NCBI GenBank assembly: GCA_902576785.1
Contig: CACGWC010000002.1
Location: 124,001-188,000 of the forward strand
Reading direction: 5' to 3'
Origin: an uncultured Pelagibacteraceae bacterium
GTDB lineage: Bacteria > Pseudomonadota > Alphaproteobacteria > Pelagibacterales > Pelagibacteraceae
Length of the DNA: 64,000 nucleotides
Shown: positions 1 to 8,336 of the stretch, in pieces
Layout of the letters: each line of letters opens with the position of its first letter
How positions within the stretch are numbered: the stretch's first letter is position 1
Program-made: the position numbers and the translations under genes
Notes under the pieces: generated by a model
Told to the model about the DNA's origin: nothing
What the model saw: only the letters and a program-made list of their open reading frames with translations
The model's database searches: none

Positions 1-1079
1 ATGAACATTTTGGTAAGCCAATTCCATCTTTCCCACCTAGAGAAGTACTTTATGATTATATCACGAGTAGAGTAAGTAAAGGAAATTTAAGAAATAAAAT
101 TAAATTTAATACAAGAGTAGTTAACACAGTTTTTAAATCAGATAAATTTGAAGTTAGCTATCAAGATAAAGAAAATGATAAAATTTTAACTGATCATTTT
201 GATTACGTTGTAGTGTCCACTGGTCATTTTTCAGTTCCTTTTATACCCGAATATAAAGGTATGAGTTCATTTCCTGGAAGAATAATGCACTCACATGATT
301 TTAGAGATGCAGAAGAATTTAGAGGAAAAAATATTATAGTTTTAGGAAGCAGTTATTCCGCTGAGGATATTGCGCTTCAATGCAATAAATATGGAGCAAA
401 AAGTGTAACAATTGGCTACAGGCATAATCCTATGGGTTTTAAATGGCCTGAAGGAATGAAAGAAGTATTCTATTTAGATAGATTAGAGGGAAAAAAAGCA
501 ATTTTTAAAGATGGTACTGAGCAGGATGCAGATGTAATAATACTGTGTACTGGTTACCTACATCATTTTCCTTTCTTGGAAGAAAATTTAAAACTTAAAA
601 CAAGAAATAGACTCTATCCCCCAAAATTATACAAAGGTATTGTTTGGCAAGATAATCACAAACTTTTGTATCTAGGAATGCAAGACCAGTTTCACACATT
701 TAATATGTTTGATTGCCAAGCTTGGTACGCAAGAGACGTTATAATGGGTAAAATAAATATGCCAAGTGGTGAGGATATTGAAAAAGATATTAACAAATGG
801 GTTGCTTTAGAAGAAAAACTAGAAAATCCTGATCAGATGATTGATTTTCAAACTGAATACACAAAAGAATTACATGAGATGTCAGATTACCCAAAAATAG
901 ATTTTGAATTAATCAGAAAACATTTTAAAGAATGGGAGCATCATAAGGTTGAAGATATTTCAACTTATAGAAATAAATCTTTTTCATCTCCAGTGACTGG
1001 ATCTGTAGCTCCAGTTCATCATACAGCTTGGGCAAAAGCAATGGACGATTCATCTGAAACATTTCTAAATAAAAACTAA
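1..1079 (+). CDS. tmm: Trimethylamine monooxygenase (flavin-containing), 5' truncated by window edge
   Basis: Oxidises trimethylamine to trimethylamine N-oxide with FAD and NADPH in the cytoplasm. The reading frame is open from base 3 and begins inside the gene (EHFGKPIPSFPPREVLYDYI), so the ORF-track start at the GTG at 213 is an artefact of the missing 5' end. The FMO fingerprint FxGxxxHxxxF is present as FPGRIMHSHDF, followed by an NADPH-binding loop GSSYSAEDIA and the TGY segment (CTGYLHHFPFL). The N-terminal FAD GxGxxG lies before the window. The C-terminus (VAPVHHTAWAKAMDDSSETFL) looks complete. It converges on the GH63 gene with a 9-base gap. The TMAO importer and tdm further along support the Tmm call over a generic FMO; a related FMO oxidising other amines or DMS cannot be excluded. 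Confidence 0.87.
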   Translation, partial: EHFGKPIPSFPPREVLYDYITSRVSKGNLRNKIKFNTRVVNTVFKSDKFEVSYQDKENDKILTDHFDYVVVSTGHFSVPFIPEYKGMSSFPGRIMHSHDFRDAEEFRGKNIIVLGSSYSAEDIALQCNKYGAKSVTIGYRHNPMGFKWPEGMKEVFYLDRLEGKKAIFKDGTEQDADVIILCTGYLHHFPFLEENLKLKTRNRLYPPKLYKGIVWQDNHKLLYLGMQDQFHTFNMFDCQAWYARDVIMGKINMPSGEDIEKDINKWVALEEKLENPDQMIDFQTEYTKELHEMSDYPKIDFELIRKHFKEWEHHKVEDISTYRNKSFSSPVTGSVAPVHHTAWAKAMDDSSETFLNKN

Positions 1080-1088
1080 AAATTTAAA

Positions 1089-2348
1089 CTAATTTTCTAA
1101 AACTAAGTCTAAATATAAAGCTGCGCTCCATGAGAAATTATTTGCGCCCATAACTGATCCATCTTTATAACTGTAATATTCATGGAAACCTTTTTCTTCA
1201 ATTAATTCTATAGTTTTTTTTTTGATTTCATTCGCATATTCTGGCTCTTTTTTGATAAGTCCTTGATAAATCAACCAATTACAATTTATCCATATTGGAC
1301 CTCTCCAATATCTTTTTTCTTCAAATGAAGGATGATTTGGTTTTATTGTTGAGAAATAGTAATTGTCATTAATGTTATGATTTTTTAAATTATTAATAAT
1401 TTTTTTATTTAATTCATCATCTTGTAAATTTGCGTAGAGAGTAAAATAATTTGTTATTGATGGAACAACGATATTCAAGTTAGTTTTTAAATCTTTTGAG
1501 ACAAAATCATTAATATTATCATCAAATAATTTTAATATTTCATTTTCAGTTTTGGATACAAAATTATTCAAATCATCAAAATTTAAATCAAAATTTTTAG
1601 CTAAGCTAAGTAGATCTTTATTTGCTCTCAAAAATAAAGCATTAAATCCAACATCTGCTATATTAAAATCAGAAATCTCATACAATTTATGTGGATCATA
1701 CTGAACATCCCTAAATTGATCTCTTAAAGTTACATATCTATCATAATCAGTTTTTAAAGGTCTCTCATCAGAGTTTGAAACTTCAAGGTCTCTTCTTTTA
1801 TAATTGAGGTCTTTATCTACTTTGATATTGCTCATTGGCTGATCCCAAATTGGTGAATTATCATACCCACTCTCCCAAGGATGTAATATTGATACAAGGC
1901 CAGTTTTATTAGGATCTCTGAATTTTATGAACCAATCATGATAATTTTTAATTTTTGTTATTATATTTACAATTCTTGAATGTTGTTCAGTACTAAGTTG
2001 ATTTTTTTCAACAATTTTCCTCAAAATACTGGCTAAAACTGGTGGCTGAGTAATACCAGATGAAGGAATATTTTTTCCACATTTCCAAGTTGTATGATTT
2101 GGAAAATAAGATGTATCTTTTTCATGAAAAAGAATGTGGGGTACCATACCATCGTCCCACTGACCATTAAGTAAAGTTTCAATTTCCGTAATTGAAAAGT
2201 CTAAATTAAAGTATGAATAACCAAGTGCAATAAAGGCTGAATCCCAATTCCATTGAGCAGGATATAATTTATTATTAGTGGGAAGTGTATAACCATTTTT
2301 TCTGTTGCCTAATAATATTTTTTTTGCCTCTTCTATTTTATTTTGCAT
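1089..2348 (-). CDS. GH63-type glycoside hydrolase (mannosyl/glucosylglycerate hydrolase-like)
   Basis: Predicted (alpha/alpha)6-barrel glycosidase. Hallmarks of the GH63/MGH group are seen in order: NWDSAFIALGY near residue 33, HPWESGYDNSPIWD near 157 (the Asp is the expected general acid), WRGPIWINCNWL near 345, and GFHEYYSY followed by NFSWSAALYLDL near the C-terminus (the Glu is the expected base). Its 419 residues fit the short single-domain bacterial enzymes. There is no signal peptide, so it acts in the cytoplasm on an imported glycoside. It is the last gene of a sugar ABC cluster and its start overlaps the stop of the upstream permease by 1 base. Family membership is fairly sure; the substrate (glucosylglycerate, glucosylglycerol, mannosylglycerate or other) is inference. 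Confidence 0.75.
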   Translation of the reverse strand: MQNKIEEAKKILLGNRKNGYTLPTNNKLYPAQWNWDSAFIALGYSYFNLDFSITEIETLLNGQWDDGMVPHILFHEKDTSYFPNHTTWKCGKNIPSSGITQPPVLASILRKIVEKNQLSTEQHSRIVNIITKIKNYHDWFIKFRDPNKTGLVSILHPWESGYDNSPIWDQPMSNIKVDKDLNYKRRDLEVSNSDERPLKTDYDRYVTLRDQFRDVQYDPHKLYEISDFNIADVGFNALFLRANKDLLSLAKNFDLNFDDLNNFVSKTENEILKLFDDNINDFVSKDLKTNLNIVVPSITNYFTLYANLQDDELNKKIINNLKNHNINDNYYFSTIKPNHPSFEEKRYWRGPIWINCNWLIYQGLIKKEPEYANEIKKKTIELIEEKGFHEYYSYKDGSVMGANNFSWSAALYLDLVLEN

Positions 2349-3541
2349 TATCCTTTGACACTTCCTGCGGTAAGACCGCTTACTAAATACTTTTCAAAAT
2401 AAACAAAAATTATTAAAATAGGCAAAGTTACTACTACAGACCCTGCCATCAAATATTGTCTAGGTGTTTCAGCTCCAACATTCAAAAACTGAATAGCTCT
2501 TGATAATGTGAATGTATTTGGTCGGTCTAAAAACATTAATGAAAATAAAAATTCATTCCAAGCTATCATAAATACATACAAAGCTACTGATGATATTGCA
2601 GGTAAACTAAGTGGGAGTATAATTTTAAAAATTATACCAAGCCAATTTTGACCATCTATTATCCCTGCTTCTTCTAATTCTTTTGGTATACTTTTAAAGT
2701 AACCTTGCAGCATATAAATTGCTACAGGTAAGGTTGTAGCTGTATAAACTATTAACAAACCCTCAATAGAATTTCTTAAACCAAGTTGACTAAAAATTGT
2801 ATACAAAGGTATCACTAAAACTATCGCTGGAAACAAATAAATTATCAATATGGATGTTGATAAAAAATTTTTTCCAAAAAAATTAAGTCTTGCAACCGCG
2901 TAAGCAGCTGGTATTGCAAATATTAATGTTATTATGACTGTGCCTAAGGAGACTATTGTGCTCGTGAGCATATATCTTCCAAAATTATAATCTTTGAACA
3001 CTATAAAATAAGATTTGAACAACTCTGGCAATCCTTGTGCAAAGTTAATACTAAAGTCTAATGGGTTCAATAATAACAATGCTTGGGTTTTAAAGCTTGT
3101 AACTAACATCATATAAAAAGGGAAAAGAATTACAAAAGAGAACAGAGTAATTCCAAATAATGTTAAAAAATTAAAGAATAATTTTTGAGAAGAATGATTT
3201 TTTGACAAAAATTTTTTGTCATAATCTTTTATACTATTGAAAAAAAATAATGAAATTAAGAATATGCCAAAACTATACCAAATAGGTAAATTTATTGAGA
3301 TGAAATAATCAAAGATAGAAAATAAAAGTGCTAGTAAAATTATTTTGATATTTAAATTAAATTTTTTTCCAATTAAAAGATTTATTACACATAGAACTAT
3401 TCCAAAGGTAAATAATTTATTAAAATTAAAATTTGTTAATTCAATTCCTTGTAATGTGACTAATATTTTCCAAATAGAAATTAATGAAAACAAAAATAAT
3501 GATGAGATAAAGCAATAAGTTAATATATTTTTAATTTTCAT
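2348..3541 (-). CDS. Sugar ABC transporter permease, MalG/UgpE type
   Basis: Inner-membrane permease of a family-1 carbohydrate importer. The C-terminal 270 residues are a standard MalG-type domain with the cytoplasmic EAA loop EEAGIIDGQNWLGIIFKIILPLSLP and the usual ending GLTAGSVKG. At 397 residues it is longer than the usual 270-300. The extra N-terminus carries about three hydrophobic segments before the canonical first helix (LFPFYMMLVTSFK), so it may have additional transmembrane helices. It overlaps the start of the MalF-type partner by 11 bases on the same strand, implying translational coupling. Confidence 0.85.
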   Translation of the reverse strand: MKIKNILTYCFISSLFLFSLISIWKILVTLQGIELTNFNFNKLFTFGIVLCVINLLIGKKFNLNIKIILLALLFSIFDYFISINLPIWYSFGIFLISLFFFNSIKDYDKKFLSKNHSSQKLFFNFLTLFGITLFSFVILFPFYMMLVTSFKTQALLLLNPLDFSINFAQGLPELFKSYFIVFKDYNFGRYMLTSTIVSLGTVIITLIFAIPAAYAVARLNFFGKNFLSTSILIIYLFPAIVLVIPLYTIFSQLGLRNSIEGLLIVYTATTLPVAIYMLQGYFKSIPKELEEAGIIDGQNWLGIIFKIILPLSLPAISSVALYVFMIAWNEFLFSLMFLDRPNTFTLSRAIQFLNVGAETPRQYLMAGSVVVTLPILIIFVYFEKYLVSGLTAGSVKG

Positions 3542-4790
3542 CAGCTCTTTTTCCTAGAAGTTTAAAATAGATAAACATAAAAATTAAAAGAAACACTACA
3601 ATCACAATAGAGACTGCAGAACCCATACCAATATCCCCGATTGAAAAACCTTGTTGATATACATTTATTGGCAATGTTCTTGTACCTGATGCCCCGCCAG
3701 TGAGTAAGAAGATGTCTTCAAATTTATTAAAATTCCAAATAAATCTAATCATAAATAGAATTGAAATCACTGCTAATATCTGGGGCAAAGTAATATTAAG
3801 AAATTTTTGGATAGGATTTGCACCATCAACATCAGCTGCTTCATACAACTCTTTTGGAACTGCTTGAAGACGAGCAAGAATAAATAAAAATGCTAGAGGA
3901 AAATATCTCCAAATTTCAAAAATAATTACTGTTGTTAATGCTAGCCTCAACTTAAAATCAAAACCAAGTATGTTTAAATTTACATATTTTTGTCCTAGTA
4001 AATTTATTGGCCCATCAATAATTTGATAGTTAATTAATAAATTATTTAAAGTTCCACTTGTTGGATCAAGTAATAGTTCCCAGGTATAAGCAAGAGCAAC
4101 GACTGGCGCAACATAAGGAAATAACAAAACACTTCTCATAAATGTTCTTCCAAAAAACTTTTGATTTACCATTTGTGCAGCCAAAATTCCAAAAACTATT
4201 GCACCTATGGTTCCAAAAAAAGTATAATAAAAAGTTGTTAATAATAGATCTATAAACGCTTTATCTTTGATTACTTTTTTAAAATTATTTAAAGTAAATT
4301 CATAAGTTAGTAATATATTTTGTGATTTACCCGATAATTTAGGTTTATAGGATTTTATTCGCTTCTTAGAAATTTCATTATTATTAGTATTTTGAAAAAC
4401 TATTTCTAAATTTTCTCGGTATTTTTTTGGCCAATTACCTAATTCACATTTAAGTAAATTTGAATTAAATTGACATTTATTATTTAAACTTATTGGTTCA
4501 ATATTGTCAGGATATTTATCTCTAAATTTTACATTAGTAATTTCTTGTGTAAGTGAACTATTTCTTAATTTATAAATTACTTTTATTTGATTTGGATTAT
4601 CCTTAATTGATTTTACTATTTTTTTTGCTCTTGGTTCTGGAATTCTTAAATCTTTAAGTTCTACATTTTTAAAACTTATCCAAATATTAGAAAATATTGG
4701 AAATAAAATTATAGAGAATACTAAAAGAACTGATGGTAATATTAAAAGATAAGCTGTTCTTTTTTCAATTTTTGCAAGTTTTGTGCTCAT
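3531..4790 (-). CDS. Sugar ABC transporter permease, MalF/UgpA type
   Basis: Partner permease of the glycoside importer. The EAA loop is YEAADVDGANPIQKFLNITLPQI and the C-terminus is a normal MalF/UgpA transmembrane domain. Between the first helix (about residues 12-32) and the second (about 185) lies a hydrophilic stretch of roughly 130 residues, rich in Lys and Asn, predicted to sit in the periplasm much like the large P2 loop of maltose MalF. The ATG is immediately preceded by the T-tract of the upstream terminator and no Shine-Dalgarno is visible, so expression is probably well below that of the binding protein. Confidence 0.85.
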   Translation of the reverse strand: MSTKLAKIEKRTAYLLILPSVLLVFSIILFPIFSNIWISFKNVELKDLRIPEPRAKKIVKSIKDNPNQIKVIYKLRNSSLTQEITNVKFRDKYPDNIEPISLNNKCQFNSNLLKCELGNWPKKYRENLEIVFQNTNNNEISKKRIKSYKPKLSGKSQNILLTYEFTLNNFKKVIKDKAFIDLLLTTFYYTFFGTIGAIVFGILAAQMVNQKFFGRTFMRSVLLFPYVAPVVALAYTWELLLDPTSGTLNNLLINYQIIDGPINLLGQKYVNLNILGFDFKLRLALTTVIIFEIWRYFPLAFLFILARLQAVPKELYEAADVDGANPIQKFLNITLPQILAVISILFMIRFIWNFNKFEDIFLLTGGASGTRTLPINVYQQGFSIGDIGMGSAVSIVIVVFLLIFMFIYFKLLGKRADEN

Positions 4791-4791
4791 A

Positions 4792-4827
4792 AAAAAAAGC
4801 GGATAATTAATATTACCCGCTTTTTTT
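4792..4827 (-). terminator. Intrinsic terminator between binding protein and permease
   Basis: Inverted repeat AAAAAAAGCGG / CCGCTTTTTTT with a 14-base A+T loop; the sequence shows an 11-bp stem followed by a T-run on the minus strand. It lies just after the binding-protein stop and its T-run abuts the permease ATG at 4790. It can limit read-through from the binding-protein gene into the permease genes. Confidence 0.8.
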
Positions 4828-4841
4828 AATTTTTAAAATTA

Positions 4842-6170
4842 CTAGAAACTAGCTAGCACAGTATTAATTTCATCTACTGCTTCATCTAGCGTCAATTGAT
4901 CGTCTATATATTGTCTAGTGATTCTATTTATGAATTTATTGTTAATTATTTTAGATGCTCTCGATAATTCACCTTCTTTAACACCCCATCTATTAGCAGT
5001 ATCTAAACCAGCAACAATATTATTTATAACATCTGCTGAATATAGATCTGTTAAAGGAGCTTTTCTATCAACTCCAACAGGCAGTTTACTCCAAGCTATT
5101 GTAAATGCATTTGGATCACTTGCATTACCTCTTCTGACAGGGAACTTACCTTCCGGCGCTATAGATAAAGTACTTGTGTATCCTTCATCCATTGAATAAA
5201 GAATAAACTGCTTAGCTTCATCAGTATCTGCGTCTGCAGTTACACCAAAGTATCTAACATCCGCCCAAGCTGCACCTTTTACATTATTTGGTCCACTAAA
5301 ATTAGTTATAAAACCAGTTTTAGATGCCAATTCTGGTGAAGTAGGGTCACTATTAATTGTTGGTGGAGCTGAGTCTCTTAAACCAGCTAATTCATCCATA
5401 ATAAATGGTGACCATATTATCATTGGTGTTTTACCAGCAAAATAAAGTTCTCTTGATTGTTTCCAATAAAGTTCTCCTGGAGGACTTGCCTTAGCTAATT
5501 TTTTATAAAACTGTAAAGAATTTTTTAAAGCTCTTCCTTGTTTTTTTGTTCCACCTTTTTTTACAATATTTACACCATTTGCAAGCATGACATGTTCTAA
5601 AACTTGACTCATAAAGTTTTCGTCAGTTTTAGTTGCCGCAACAAATCCAAACATATCGTTACTAGATAAAGCATCTATTGCTTTCTCGATGTTTGCATAT
5701 GTGGTTGGTGGTTCTAAACCAGCAGCTGCAAATAAATCTTTTCTGTAAACGACCATTTGAGTCCAGCCATCTACTGGGACAGCTGCAATTTTTCCACCTT
5801 TTTTAGCCATCTTTAAAGCACCTGGAGCAAAAGTTTTCTTTCCAAGTGAGTTAACGATATCATTATTTGCATCAACGTCTAAAATTCCCGCTTCTGCCCA
5901 TGGCAATACATATTGCAATGTATGATAAATTACATCAGGAAGATCTCCTGCTGCAGCTGCTGCAGTAGCTCTTGTTCCTAAATCTTTTTCATCAATCGGG
6001 ATAACTTCAACTCCAATTCCAGTTTTGGCTTCAAAAGCTTTTGCCATCTCTTCTTGTTTAGCCATCCTTGCTGGTTGAGTTTCTGTCGTCCAGAATTTGA
6101 TATCTGCAAATGCAATTGAATTAAAAACAAAAGCTATTGCAGAGATTATTATTAATATATTTTTAAACAT
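4842..6170 (-). CDS. Sugar ABC transporter substrate-binding protein, family 1
   Basis: Periplasmic binding protein for the glycoside importer. The N-terminus is a clean Sec signal (MFKNILIIISAIAFVFNSIAFA) and the mature protein starts near ADIKFWTTETQPARM, a family-1 pattern. Its 442 residues are typical. The start is supported by a good Shine-Dalgarno (GAGGGGA) about 6 bases upstream. The gene is followed by an intrinsic terminator, then the two permeases and the GH63 hydrolase. The 112-base gap upstream, after the ATPase gene, is A+T-rich and probably carries its own promoter. Ligand identity cannot be read from sequence; linkage to GH63 and a GpsA-like enzyme suggests a small glycoside. 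Confidence 0.87.
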   Translation of the reverse strand: MFKNILIIISAIAFVFNSIAFADIKFWTTETQPARMAKQEEMAKAFEAKTGIGVEVIPIDEKDLGTRATAAAAAGDLPDVIYHTLQYVLPWAEAGILDVDANNDIVNSLGKKTFAPGALKMAKKGGKIAAVPVDGWTQMVVYRKDLFAAAGLEPPTTYANIEKAIDALSSNDMFGFVAATKTDENFMSQVLEHVMLANGVNIVKKGGTKKQGRALKNSLQFYKKLAKASPPGELYWKQSRELYFAGKTPMIIWSPFIMDELAGLRDSAPPTINSDPTSPELASKTGFITNFSGPNNVKGAAWADVRYFGVTADADTDEAKQFILYSMDEGYTSTLSIAPEGKFPVRRGNASDPNAFTIAWSKLPVGVDRKAPLTDLYSADVINNIVAGLDTANRWGVKEGELSRASKIINNKFINRITRQYIDDQLTLDEAVDEINTVLASF

Positions 6171-6282
6171 ATATTCCCCTCTTTTTTCTTGTTTTCTAAA
6201 ATTATTTAAAAATTAACACATAATGAACATTTAAAAGAAGAATAACAAGTATGTAATTTAAATAATACTACCTGAGATTGAT

Positions 6283-7368
6283 TCAAGAATTTTTAAAAGA
6301 AATACCTTTATTATCAAATAAATGGCAACGAAATGGATCAAAACCTATTTTAACAGTGTCACCTACTTTAATATTTGTGTCTCCATCAGTTTGTACAACA
6401 AGAGGATCTCCCTCTTTCTCTAAATATAAATATGTTCCTGACCCTAATTTTTCTACAACGAAGACTTTACTTTCCCATAATGAATCTGTTTTTGCATTTA
6501 ATATCAAATGCTCTGGTCTTATTCCAATTTTTATACTATCCCCTTCTTGAGTATTATCAGAAATTTTTGGTACATTTAACTTTCCAGTCCCCATTATATC
6601 TACTTCAGAACTCTTTGAACTTTTACTTAAAATTTTACTATCTATAAAATTCATTTTTGGAGATCCGATAAAACCACCAACAAACAGATTATCTGGGTTA
6701 TTATATAAGTTCATGGGTGATCCCTTTTGTGAAACTATACCTTGATCCAATACAACAATATCATTTGCAAGTGTCATGGCTTCAGTTTGATCATGAGTTA
6801 CGTAAATCATTGTTGCATTAAGTTGATCATGTAATTTTGCCAATTCTACTCTCATTTGTACTCTTAATGCTGCATCTAGATTAGATAATGGTTCATCGAA
6901 TAAGAAAACTTTTGGTTTTCTTGTAATGGCTCTACCAATAGCTACTCTTTGACGTTGTCCTCCAGATAATTGTTTGGGTTTTCTCTCAAGATACTCTTCT
7001 ATCTGTAAGATTTTAGCAGCCTCCATCACTCTTTGCTCTATCTCTTCTTTTGATTTTTTTTCAATTTTTAAACCAAAAGCCATATTATCAAATACAGTCA
7101 TATGAGGATAAAGAGCATAAGATTGAAATACCATTGCAATATTTCTTTCTTTAGGTGGTAGATCATTTACAACTTTATCATCAATAGATATTGTACCTGA
7201 ATTAATTTCCTCTAAACCAGCAATCATTCTTAAGATTGTTGATTTACCACATCCGCTTGGGCCTACTAGAACTGTGAAAGACTCACTTTTTATATCAAGA
7301 GAAACATCTTTGATCACATGTGTGCTACCAAAAAACTTGTTTACTTTATCTATTTTAATACTTGCCAT
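6283..7368 (-). CDS. Sugar ABC transporter ATP-binding protein, MalK/UgpC type
   Basis: ATPase expected to energise the glycoside importer. It has Walker A GPSGCGKST (about residue 37), signature LSGGQRQR (about 134), Walker B VFLFDEPLSNLDA and the switch His in YVTHDQTEA, then a C-terminal TOBE/MalK regulatory domain containing IRPEHL. The 361-residue length is standard. It starts 2 bases after the GpsA-like gene and ends 112 bases before the binding-protein gene, so it is transcriptionally joined to the TMAO-importer and gpsA side while serving the sugar permeases. Confidence 0.88.
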   Translation of the reverse strand: MASIKIDKVNKFFGSTHVIKDVSLDIKSESFTVLVGPSGCGKSTILRMIAGLEEINSGTISIDDKVVNDLPPKERNIAMVFQSYALYPHMTVFDNMAFGLKIEKKSKEEIEQRVMEAAKILQIEEYLERKPKQLSGGQRQRVAIGRAITRKPKVFLFDEPLSNLDAALRVQMRVELAKLHDQLNATMIYVTHDQTEAMTLANDIVVLDQGIVSQKGSPMNLYNNPDNLFVGGFIGSPKMNFIDSKILSKSSKSSEVDIMGTGKLNVPKISDNTQEGDSIKIGIRPEHLILNAKTDSLWESKVFVVEKLGSGTYLYLEKEGDPLVVQTDGDTNIKVGDTVKIGFDPFRCHLFDNKGISFKNS

Positions 7369-7370
7369 TT

Positions 7371-8330
7371 TTAATTTAATATTAATTTTTTGTTATTAAT
7401 TATAGATTTAATTAATTTTGTCATCAAAGGGATTTTTTTTTGTTGAATTTTTTTTATTACAAATGGAGCAAATTCTCTTGCAAGTTGCTCTCCCTCTACG
7501 GTTTCATTAGGCATAAATTTTCTTTTAGCATTTTTGAATGTATAGCCTTGCCCTAAGTAACTTCCCATTTTACTATTTCTACCTCCAGCAGCACTGACGT
7601 ATAAATCTCCAACTCCAGCCAATCCAAGAGCAGTCTCAATTTTTCCTTTAAAAAATTTAGTAATATATATCATCTCATTTATAGATTTTTTGAATAAACT
7701 TGAAGACATATTTAAACTATCTCCAGCCCCAATAATCATTGAATAAATATTTTTAATTGAAGAACAGATCTCAACTCCAATAACATCTTTCGAAGTTTCG
7801 GTTAAATAGTATTTTGTAGTTATCATATTACAAATTTTTTTTGCGGTTTTGATATTTTTATTAGCAACAATTACACTTGTTTGTTTTTTATTTGAAAGTT
7901 CTTTTGCTAAGCAAGGTCCTTTTAAAACTGAAACGTTTATATTTTTATTAGTTTTCTTTATATCCTCTGAAATAGTAAAAATTTTCTGTTTTTTTTTCTC
8001 ATACTTCAAACCTTTGGTAAGAATAAGAATTGGACTTTTAATATTTGATTTTTTAAATTCTTCACTAATAAAATTTATTCCTGATAAACTTAACGCAACA
8101 ACTACCAAATCATATTTATTTTTTAATAGATCAGTTGAATATTTTTTGTATTTTAGTTTATTTGGTAAATTTATTTTTAAACTAGAATGATATTTCTTTT
8201 TTGATGACAAATTTTTAATAAAAGTTTTATTATAAGGCTCTGTGATAGTTACTTCATTTTTATTATCTATACATGGAAAAGTAAAAGCAGATCCCATTGC
8301 GCCACCGCCTATTATTAAAATTTTTTTCAT
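7371..8330 (-). CDS. NAD(P)-dependent glycerol-3-phosphate dehydrogenase family protein
   Basis: GpsA-fold dehydrogenase. The N-terminal Rossmann motif is IIGGGAMGSAF, followed by the family signatures KGPCLAKEL, GVEICSSIKNIYSMIIGAGD (with the catalytic Lys of SIKN) and GLAGVGDLYVSAAGGRNSKMG. The 319 residues fit GpsA, but the sequence is divergent and Lys-rich. It sits between tmoW (6-base gap) and the sugar ABC ATPase (2-base gap). This context suggests handling a glycerol-3-phosphate-like or related polyol/hydroxyacid product of an imported glycoside rather than only housekeeping lipid synthesis. Whether another gpsA exists in the genome is unknown from this window. Confidence 0.72.
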   Translation of the reverse strand: MKKILIIGGGAMGSAFTFPCIDNKNEVTITEPYNKTFIKNLSSKKKYHSSLKINLPNKLKYKKYSTDLLKNKYDLVVVALSLSGINFISEEFKKSNIKSPILILTKGLKYEKKKQKIFTISEDIKKTNKNINVSVLKGPCLAKELSNKKQTSVIVANKNIKTAKKICNMITTKYYLTETSKDVIGVEICSSIKNIYSMIIGAGDSLNMSSSLFKKSINEMIYITKFFKGKIETALGLAGVGDLYVSAAGGRNSKMGSYLGQGYTFKNAKRKFMPNETVEGEQLAREFAPFVIKKIQQKKIPLMTKLIKSIINNKKLILN

Positions 8331-8336
8331 TTAAGA

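Noticed and set aside
4918-5199. Plus-strand ORF inside the sugar binding-protein gene, and similar ORFs such as 9472-9816, 45706-46008 and 62757-62957
   Set aside because: They are antisense shadows of clear genes, with no ribosome site or family features.
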